This document shows positions 58,283 through 64,000 of a stretch of 64,000 bases of DNA, piece by piece. The stretch is taken from the NCBI RefSeq assembly GCF_000758325.1, contig NZ_CP009459.1, positions 620,001 to 684,000 of the forward strand. Direction: 5' to 3'. The notes under the pieces were generated by a model. That model saw only the letters and a program-made list of their open reading frames with translations. It did not search any database and was not told the DNA's origin. The stretch is from Cedecea neteri (GTDB lineage: Bacteria; Pseudomonadota; Gammaproteobacteria; Enterobacterales; Enterobacteriaceae). The position numbers and the translations under genes are program-made. Each line of letters starts with the position of its first letter. Positions within the stretch are counted from its first letter, which is position 1.

Positions 58283-58515
58283 TCGCCTTCCTGCTCACTT
58301 TCGATCAGGCCTTCGGCTTCTTCTTCAAGGTCCCAACGATTTTCCCGAAACAAAGAAAGCCACTCTTCGGCGCCATTGCCGCCGAAGCGGCTGGCAATGG
58401 CCGACGAGCTTATCGCGCACTCAACCTGGAACCCCTGCACCAGCGCCGGAAAACGGATAGCTTGTCGCTCTTCATCCCAGGTTTCTAGATCCGGGAACTG
58501 AATGGCCTGATTCAC
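58258..58515 (-). CDS. yrdB: DUF1488 protein YrdB
   Basis: An 85-residue protein matching YrdB ([15 protein letters not shown]; ends DDQGWxWL-like). It starts with GTG at 58515, overlapping the aroE TGA. Function unknown. Its last 25 bases overlap the end of yrdA on the other strand. Confidence 0.9.
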   Translation of the reverse strand: MNQAIQFPDLETWDEERQAIRFPALVQGFQVECAISSSAIASRFGGNGAEEWLSLFRENRWDLEEEAEGLIESEQEGDQGWYWLS

Positions 58516-59330
58516 GCCGCCATTTCTCTTTTCAACGTCTCAATGACTGGCGCAACATCCGGTATAACGCCATGCCAGAGCATAAAGGCGTGAGCAGCCT
58601 GGCCCACCAGCATGCCAAGACCATCTGCGTAATGCACTACGCCGTAGCTTGTAGCCCAGCTCAAGAATGGCGTCAGCCCTTTCTGGTAAAACATGTCGTA
58701 GCAGCTTACGTGGTGGGAAAGGAGAGAAACCGGCAGCGCGGGGATCTCACCGCCAATTCCGCTGGACGTGGCGTTGATCAGTAAATCGAATTCATGCCCT
58801 TCGAGCTGATCCATTGCTACGGCGTTAACACTCCCAGTATGGTTAAACAAATTAGCAAGCTCTGCCGCTTTGGCAAACGTTCGGTTGGTTATCGTGACCG
58901 CACAATCCAATGACAACAAAGGCAGCAGTACGCCACGCGCTGCACCGCCTGCCCCCACCAGCAGAATACGGTCGCCAGGTTTGATCAGTTTTAAACGCTC
59001 AAGATCGCTCAACAAGCCGATACCGTCCGTATTGTCTCCAAGCAAACGCCCATCTTCCATGCGCTTGAGCGTATTGACCGCCCCGGCAAGCGCAGCGCGC
59101 TCAGTTAATTCGTCTGCACGGGCAAAAGCCTGCTCTTTAAAAGGTACGGTTACGTTGGCGCCTCTTCCTCCTTTATTGAAGAAGTCGTCAAGTGTTCCAA
59201 CAAAAGAATCTAACGGAGCAAGCACGCGTCCATAAGGATGTTCAATACCCAATTGTTCCGCGAAAAGGCGATGAATAAGGGGGGATTTGCTGTGCTGAAT
59301 AGGGTTACCAAAGACGGCGAAAGTTTCCAT
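58512..59330 (-). CDS. aroE: Shikimate dehydrogenase (NADP+)
   Basis: AroE (272 residues) reduces 3-dehydroshikimate. Shikimate-binding [12 protein letters not shown] (about 8-19), catalytic Lys in NVTVPFKE (about 65) and Asp in NTDGIG (about 102), and the NADP-binding GAGGAARG (about 126-133) are present. tsaC ends 2 bases upstream. Confidence 0.97.
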   Translation of the reverse strand: METFAVFGNPIQHSKSPLIHRLFAEQLGIEHPYGRVLAPLDSFVGTLDDFFNKGGRGANVTVPFKEQAFARADELTERAALAGAVNTLKRMEDGRLLGDNTDGIGLLSDLERLKLIKPGDRILLVGAGGAARGVLLPLLSLDCAVTITNRTFAKAAELANLFNHTGSVNAVAMDQLEGHEFDLLINATSSGIGGEIPALPVSLLSHHVSCYDMFYQKGLTPFLSWATSYGVVHYADGLGMLVGQAAHAFMLWHGVIPDVAPVIETLKREMAA

Positions 59331-59332
59331 TA

Positions 59333-59905
59333 TTACCCCTGACGGAAGAGTTCGCCGGTTAAGGCATCGCGTATTTCTGAAGGATTAAGCCGCCCACCGG
59401 TATCCCCCATCAGTACAGGGAAACTTTGGCCAAACTGTTGCTGAACTTCTTCCGAGCTGCGGCACGGAGGCAAGCCCGTAAGATTCGCACTGGTAGACAC
59501 CAGAGGTTTACCATAGGCAAGACATAACTCTTTCACTAGCGGATGATTGGTCACACGCACCGCCAGAGAATCAAAACGCCCGGTCAGCCATTTTGGGGTG
59601 GAAGGCAAAGCCGGGAAAACAAACGTCACCGGGCCAGGCCAGTTTGCAAACACCACCGAAAGCTGTGCTTCATTAAGCGCAGCGGCATCTATATAAGGTT
59701 TCAGCTGCTCAAAATTGGCGGCGATAAGGATAAGTCCCTTTTCTACCGGACGCTGTTTCAGCTCAAGCAGGCGAGTAACCGCGAGTTCACTATCGGGATC
59801 GCAACCAACGCCAAAAACGGCTTCGGTTGGGTAAGCGATGACTTGTTGTTCTTTCAGGGCCGCTACGATCTGCGCGAGCTGGCCTTCAGGCAGGTTATTA
59901 TTCAC
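59333..59905 (-). CDS. tsaC: Threonylcarbamoyl-AMP synthase TsaC
   Basis: TsaC (YrdC, 190 residues) makes threonylcarbamoyl-AMP for the t6A modification of ANN-reading tRNAs. The start is GTG at 59905 (NNNLPEGQ), matching the E. coli length; the open frame reaches 15 codons upstream. Motifs [13 protein letters not shown], KQRPxxKGLIL and [11 protein letters not shown] are intact. It overlaps the yrdD end by 8 bases. Confidence 0.96.
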   Translation of the reverse strand: MNNNLPEGQLAQIVAALKEQQVIAYPTEAVFGVGCDPDSELAVTRLLELKQRPVEKGLILIAANFEQLKPYIDAAALNEAQLSVVFANWPGPVTFVFPALPSTPKWLTGRFDSLAVRVTNHPLVKELCLAYGKPLVSTSANLTGLPPCRSSEEVQQQFGQSFPVLMGDTGGRLNPSEIRDALTGELFRQG

Positions 59906-60452
59906 TGGCTTGTTCCGCCGTTGCCGGCTTTCCACATTGTTTATTGGCACAGAAGCGTTTCACGCCCTGAGCCGTTTTCTTTTCAATAAGCAGCGGGTAC
60001 TGACATTCAGAGCAGATGCCCGCTACCGGCTTAAAATTAATGACAAACTGACAGTCCGGGTAGCTGTTACAAGACCAGAACGTTTTCCCGTAGCGCGAGC
60101 GACGCTGAACCAGTTGCCCTTTTTGGCATTGAGGGCACGCTATTGCCGTCTCATCCGGTTTATCAATGATTTCGGTATGTTCGCATTCAGGGTAATTGCT
60201 GCAGCCGATAAACATGCCAAACCGCCCTTGACGCAGCACAAGCGTTGACTGACAAACCGGGCATTGCTGGCCATCAAGCACTTTAACAATATGCCCATCG
60301 GCCTGGCTCTTTAGCGGGCGAACATAATCGCATTCCGGGTAATGAGAACACCCCAAAAATGGGCCGTGTTTACCGGAACGTATTGCTAACTCTGCCCCGC
60401 ATTGGGGGCAGGGTTCATTTTTTGGCACCGAGAACAGTGCTGACTTGGCCAT
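59898..60452 (-). CDS. yrdD: Zinc-ribbon (topoisomerase C4-type) protein YrdD
   Basis: YrdD (184 residues) resembles the C-terminal zinc ribbons of DNA topoisomerase I without the catalytic part. Four repeats are visible: CPQC...CSHYPEC, CPVC...CSNYPEC, CPQC...CNSYPDC and CSEC...CANKQC. It probably binds single-stranded nucleic acid; role unknown. It heads yrdD-tsaC-aroE-yrdB. Confidence 0.93.
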   Translation of the reverse strand: MAKSALFSVPKNEPCPQCGAELAIRSGKHGPFLGCSHYPECDYVRPLKSQADGHIVKVLDGQQCPVCQSTLVLRQGRFGMFIGCSNYPECEHTEIIDKPDETAIACPQCQKGQLVQRRSRYGKTFWSCNSYPDCQFVINFKPVAGICSECQYPLLIEKKTAQGVKRFCANKQCGKPATAEQASE

Positions 60453-60475
60453 AACATCTCATGCTGCTACTCAAT

Positions 60476-60949
60476 TTAGTGCAGCATACCTTCATTTGCC
60501 TCGAAGAGTAATTCTTCCATTTGCTGGTAGGCGTTTTCACACCCCGGAATGTTGAACAACACCATCAGCACAACCCACTTCAGATCTTCCAGTTCGAATT
60601 CTGCTGTGTCCAGCGCCAGCACGCGCTCAATCACCATTTCGCGGGTTTCGAGATTTAGCACCTGAATCTGTTCAAGGAACAGTAAAAAGCCCCGACAGTC
60701 TGCATCAAGCCGCTGGCTCTCTTCTGCGGTGAAAATACGCATAGAAAGAGGATCGGCAGCAAGCTGCATCGGTTCGGTCAAGCCATCCTGATAGTCGGCA
60801 AGCTTTTCAAGCCACACTAATGCGTTAAAAATGTCCTCACGATCAAAACCAGCGTCGGTGAGATCGCTCGTCAGCTTATCCTGATCAACGCGCATTTCTG
60901 CTTCGCTGTGGATGTAGGTTTCAAATAAGTACATTAGTACGTCGAACAT
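60476..60949 (-). CDS. smg: DUF494 protein Smg
   Basis: Smg (157 residues) is an acidic, all-helical protein of unknown function found beside dprA. Signature [18 protein letters not shown] at the N-terminus. Length equals E. coli. Its start lies 29 bases inside dprA. Confidence 0.94.
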   Translation of the reverse strand: MFDVLMYLFETYIHSEAEMRVDQDKLTSDLTDAGFDREDIFNALVWLEKLADYQDGLTEPMQLAADPLSMRIFTAEESQRLDADCRGFLLFLEQIQVLNLETREMVIERVLALDTAEFELEDLKWVVLMVLFNIPGCENAYQQMEELLFEANEGMLH

Positions 60950-62045
60950 GGCATGCCCTCCTCAATCGGACATAGCCGCCGGGTACAGCTGCGATCCATC
61001 CTGCTAACTCCAGTTCGAGTAACTGAGCTACCGTCTCTGGCACAGGTTGGCCGGCACGTTCAGCGACGACGTCAACAGGTGTAACCTCATCTCCTACGTT
61101 AGCCAACAGATGGGGAAATGGCAATGCGCCGTCCTGTTGATTTGGCGAATATATTGACACATTGTGCGAAGCGGGAAGCCAGTGGAGTTCAGAGGCGAGA
61201 TAATCGAGGATATCCTGCGGACTTCGTACTAAATTTGCCCCTTGCTGAATAAGCCAGTGTGGGCCATCGCTCCCCGGACTTCCTACCATACCGGGCAGAG
61301 CAAACACCTCTCTACCCTGCTCAACAGCATAGCGGGCAGTCACCAGCGATCCACTTCGCTCACCGGCCTCTACGACAAAAACGGCTCTACTCAACCCACT
61401 GATAACACGGTTGCGCCAAGGAAAGTTCGAGGGCCAGGGCGTACAGGAAAGAGGAAACTCAGAAACCACGGCGCCTTCTTGCTCAATAATTTGCCGGGCT
61501 AGCATCAAATGACGTTTAGGGTGAACGCTGCCTAATCCATTCCCCAGCACAGCAATGGTTTTACCCTTGACTCTCAGTGCCGCACGGTGTGCCACCCCAT
61601 CAATGCCCAATGCCAACCCGCTGGTTATCACCAGCCCAGACGCGGCAAGCGCTTCACAGAACTGCCGGCAAAAGCGCTCGCCGTAATCTGACAGGTTGCG
61701 ACTACCAACAACCGCAAGTTGATTCTGGCTGAGTAGTGAAGGTTCACCGGCAACAAAAAGAGCGGCAGGATAATCATTTATGGCTCTGAGCTGCTCAGGA
61801 TAGAGAACGTCTTCTGCCGTCAGCATATGGTGATTTGGCCTATCAAGCCAAAGAAGGCTGGCTTCAAGCTGGCGCTCATCGAATGCAGTAAATAATGCAC
61901 ATTCTCGGGCGTTTAATCCCGCCGCGAGCAGACTCTCCCTTTCTACCACTGGGCATCGTTCAAGGAAGTGGACTATTTTTAGGAACTTATCACCGCTCAG
62001 CCCCTGAACAGCCATAAGACGTAGCCAAATCTCAGTTATCTGCAC
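60921..62045 (-). CDS. dprA: DNA processing protein DprA (Smf)
   Basis: DprA (374 residues) loads RecA on incoming single-stranded DNA in competent bacteria; its role in enterobacteria is less clear. GTG start at 62045. The Rossmann-like core (about 75-285) has [25 protein letters not shown] and the RNRVISGLS motif. A winged-helix C-domain (about 310-374) has [10 protein letters not shown]. It overlaps smg. Confidence 0.95.
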   Translation of the reverse strand: MQITEIWLRLMAVQGLSGDKFLKIVHFLERCPVVERESLLAAGLNARECALFTAFDERQLEASLLWLDRPNHHMLTAEDVLYPEQLRAINDYPAALFVAGEPSLLSQNQLAVVGSRNLSDYGERFCRQFCEALAASGLVITSGLALGIDGVAHRAALRVKGKTIAVLGNGLGSVHPKRHLMLARQIIEQEGAVVSEFPLSCTPWPSNFPWRNRVISGLSRAVFVVEAGERSGSLVTARYAVEQGREVFALPGMVGSPGSDGPHWLIQQGANLVRSPQDILDYLASELHWLPASHNVSIYSPNQQDGALPFPHLLANVGDEVTPVDVVAERAGQPVPETVAQLLELELAGWIAAVPGGYVRLRRACHVRRTNVLI

Positions 62046-62173
62046 TCAATCCCCCTGCCACAGGCCATCAAAGCAATCCTTGCGATTGGTCACTGATGCT
62101 GTCAATCAGCCGGGGAAATGTCTAGAATAGAGGGAATAATCCTTTCTACTACTGAACACAGCTCTGGAAATTT

Positions 62174-62683
62174 ATGGCAGTTTTGCAAGTATTACATATT
62201 CCCGACGAGCGCCTTCGCAAAGTCGCTAAACCGGTTGAAGAAGTGAATGCGGACATTCAGCGTATCGTTGATGATATGTTCGATACGATGTACGCCGAAG
62301 AAGGCATTGGCCTGGCAGCTACGCAGGTAGATATTCACCAACGCATCATCGTGATTGATGTGTCCGAGAACCGTGACGAACAGCTGGTACTGATTAACCC
62401 GGAACTGATGGAAAAAAGCGGTGAGACCGGTATTGAAGAAGGTTGCCTGTCCATCCCTGAACAGCGTGCTCTGGTACCTCGTGCAGAAAAAGTGAAAATT
62501 CGTGCGCTGGATCGTGACGGTAAAGCCTATGAACTGGAAGCAGATGGCCTGCTGGCGATTTGTATTCAGCACGAAATGGATCATCTGGTCGGTAAACTGT
62601 TTATCGATTATCTGTCGCCGCTGAAACAGCAACGTATTCGCCAGAAAGTTGAAAAACTCGACCGTTTGAAAGCGAAAGCTTAA
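62174..62683 (+). CDS. def: Peptide deformylase
   Basis: Def (169 residues) removes the formyl group from nascent proteins. Motif I GIGLAATQ (about 44-51), motif [10 protein letters not shown] (about 88-95, metal Cys) and motif [12 protein letters not shown] (about 132-140) are complete. Divergent from dprA; fmt follows after 14 bases. Confidence 0.99.
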   Translation: MAVLQVLHIPDERLRKVAKPVEEVNADIQRIVDDMFDTMYAEEGIGLAATQVDIHQRIIVIDVSENRDEQLVLINPELMEKSGETGIEEGCLSIPEQRALVPRAEKVKIRALDRDGKAYELEADGLLAICIQHEMDHLVGKLFIDYLSPLKQQRIRQKVEKLDRLKAKA

Positions 62684-62697
62684 GGACAACAAACCAC

Positions 62698-63645
62698 GTG
62701 TCAGATTCTCTGCGTATTATTTTTGCCGGAACACCAGACTTCGCAGCGCGTCACCTTGACGCGCTGTTGTCTTCTCAGCACCAGGTCGTTGGTGTATTTA
62801 CCCAACCAGATCGTCCGGCAGGCCGCGGTAAAAAACTCATGCCAGGCCCGGTAAAAGTGCTGGCGGAAGAGAAAGGTATTCCTGTCTTTCAGCCGGCTAC
62901 GCTGCGTAAAGCAGAAAATCAGCAGCTGGTTGCCGACCTCAACGCCGATGTTATGGTGGTGGTTGCATATGGCCTGATTTTGCCTCAGCCGGTGCTTGAT
63001 ATGCCTCGGTTGGGCTGCGTAAATGTTCATGGTTCACTGCTGCCGCGCTGGCGGGGTGCTGCACCGATCCAACGTTCTTTGTGGGCCGGGGACGCTGAAA
63101 CTGGCGTCACCATTATGCAAATGGATATCGGTCTCGATACCGGCGACATGCTGTATAAACTCTCTTGCCCGATTGAGGCAGAAGACACCAGCGGAACCCT
63201 CTACGATAAGCTCGCAGGACTGGGTCCTAAAGGCCTCCTGGACACACTGGAGCAGTTAGCCAACGGCACCGCCACGCCGGAGGTTCAGGACGAAGTGCTG
63301 GTGACCTATGCGGATAAACTCAGCAAAGAAGAGGCCCGTATCAACTGGAATCTTTCTGCCGTTCAACTGGAACGCTGTATCCGTGCTTTTAACCCATGGC
63401 CAATGAGCTGGCTGGAAATCGACGGGCAGCCGCTAAAAGTGTGGCGCGCGTCGGTGATCAACACCCAAACAAATTCAGCACCGGGCACCATTCTGGCCGC
63501 CAGCAAACAAGGCATCCAGGTTGCGACCACCGAGGGCGTTCTGAATCTTGAAGAGCTACAACCCGCAGGTAAAAAAGCCATGAAGGCGCAGGATCTCCTG
63601 AACTCACGCCGCGAGTGGTTTGAACCCGGTACAGTCCTTTCCTGA
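62698..63645 (+). CDS. fmt: Methionyl-tRNA formyltransferase
   Basis: Fmt (315 residues) formylates initiator Met-tRNA, the partner reaction of Def. GTG start at 62698. The formyl-THF site [14 protein letters not shown] (about 110-123, catalytic His and Asn) and the C-terminal OB-fold domain are intact. Confidence 0.98.
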   Translation: MSDSLRIIFAGTPDFAARHLDALLSSQHQVVGVFTQPDRPAGRGKKLMPGPVKVLAEEKGIPVFQPATLRKAENQQLVADLNADVMVVVAYGLILPQPVLDMPRLGCVNVHGSLLPRWRGAAPIQRSLWAGDAETGVTIMQMDIGLDTGDMLYKLSCPIEAEDTSGTLYDKLAGLGPKGLLDTLEQLANGTATPEVQDEVLVTYADKLSKEEARINWNLSAVQLERCIRAFNPWPMSWLEIDGQPLKVWRASVINTQTNSAPGTILAASKQGIQVATTEGVLNLEELQPAGKKAMKAQDLLNSRREWFEPGTVLS

Positions 63646-63661
63646 TAAAGCCGCATTTATA

Positions 63662-63687
63662 CGCCCAGGTTAACCTGGGCATTTTTG
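63662..63687 (+). terminator. Hairpin between fmt and rsmB
   Basis: GCCCAGGTTAACCTGGGC (63663-63680) is a perfect palindrome followed by ATTTTTG. It may attenuate read-through from def-fmt into rsmB. Confidence 0.75.
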
Positions 63688-63718
63688 TTTATAGCGCTGG
63701 AAAAACCAGAGCACGATA

Positions 63719-64000
63719 ATGAAAAAAACACTGAATCTTCGCAGCCTGGCTGCCCAAACAATTGAACAAGTTGTCGAGCAAGGACAATCATTAAGTAATG
63801 TACTGCCTGCGGTTCAGCAGAAAGTGTCTGATAAAGACAAAGCTCTACTGCAGGAGCTGTGCTTCGGCGTGCTGCGTACTCTTCCGCAGTTGGACTGGCT
63901 GGTTGGCAAGCTCATGTCACGCCCGATGACCGGAAAGCAGCGCACAATCCATTACTTAATTATGGTCGGCATCTATCAGCTTCTGTATACCCGTATTCCT
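63719..64000 (+). CDS. rsmB: 16S rRNA m5C967 methyltransferase RsmB, N-terminal part
   Basis: The first 94 codons are present; the gene runs off the right edge. The start [19 protein letters not shown] and the following helices are the NusB-like RNA-binding domain of RsmB (Sun/Fmu). The SAM-dependent methyltransferase part lies outside the window. It follows def-fmt as in E. coli. Confidence 0.95.
   Translation, partial: MKKTLNLRSLAAQTIEQVVEQGQSLSNVLPAVQQKVSDKDKALLQELCFGVLRTLPQLDWLVGKLMSRPMTGKQRTIHYLIMVGIYQLLYTRIP

Overview
The window is a chromosomal segment of an enterobacterium (Enterobacteriaceae, outside Escherichia). Almost every gene has a close E. coli K-12 counterpart in the same order, running from arcB and gltBD through the mre and acc clusters to an rrnD-type rRNA operon and def-fmt-rsmB. 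Several points argue against E. coli itself. msrPQ lies between acuI and aroQ. yhdJ and acrSEF are absent between fis and yhdV. yhcN is duplicated in tandem. An aldehyde dehydrogenase gene sits between yhcO and aaeXAB. The aap (yhdWXYZ) amino-acid ABC operon looks intact. I do not commit to a genus. No phage, insertion sequence, CRISPR array or integron was seen.

Layout. 1-8000: N-terminus of arcB, the radical-SAM gene yhcC, a long leader region, then glutamate synthase gltBD. 7970-12207: sspAB, rplM-rpsI, zapE and zapG. 12382-16860: the periplasmic proteases degQ and degS, then mdh and argR divergently. 17230-24186: two YhcN-type periplasmic proteins, a barstar-like protein, a succinate-semialdehyde-type dehydrogenase, and the aaeXAB efflux operon with its regulator aaeR. 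24204-34398: the minus-strand cluster mreBCD-yhdE-rng-yhdP-tldD. 34705-46442: csrD, acuI, msrPQ, aroQ-accBC, yhdT-panF, prmA and dusB-fis. 46734-51411: lipoprotein yhdV and aapJQMP. 51469-57574: a complete rRNA operon on the minus strand (16S, tRNA-Ile, tRNA-Ala, 23S, 5S, tRNA-Thr, 5S, T1/T2). 57728-64000: yrdA, then yrdD-tsaC-aroE-yrdB and dprA-smg on the minus strand, and def-fmt-rsmB on the plus strand.

Most of the window is housekeeping: ammonia assimilation, translation, cell shape, fatty-acid initiation, envelope proteolysis. The less ordinary signals are in the spaces between genes. (i) A 21-codon ORF with its own ribosome binding site ends 21 bases before gltB, in the gltB frame. (ii) A 123-base two-hairpin repeat occurs twice, after aaeB and between rng and yhdP. 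(iii) A sigma-54 promoter with an NtrC-type site precedes aapJ. (iv) RpoS-type -10 motifs precede yhcN and the dehydrogenase gene. (v) Truncated 5S fragments and a long hairpin lie in the rRNA operon spacers. No clearly new multi-gene system was found. The repeat and the small leader ORFs are the best candidates for something undescribed.
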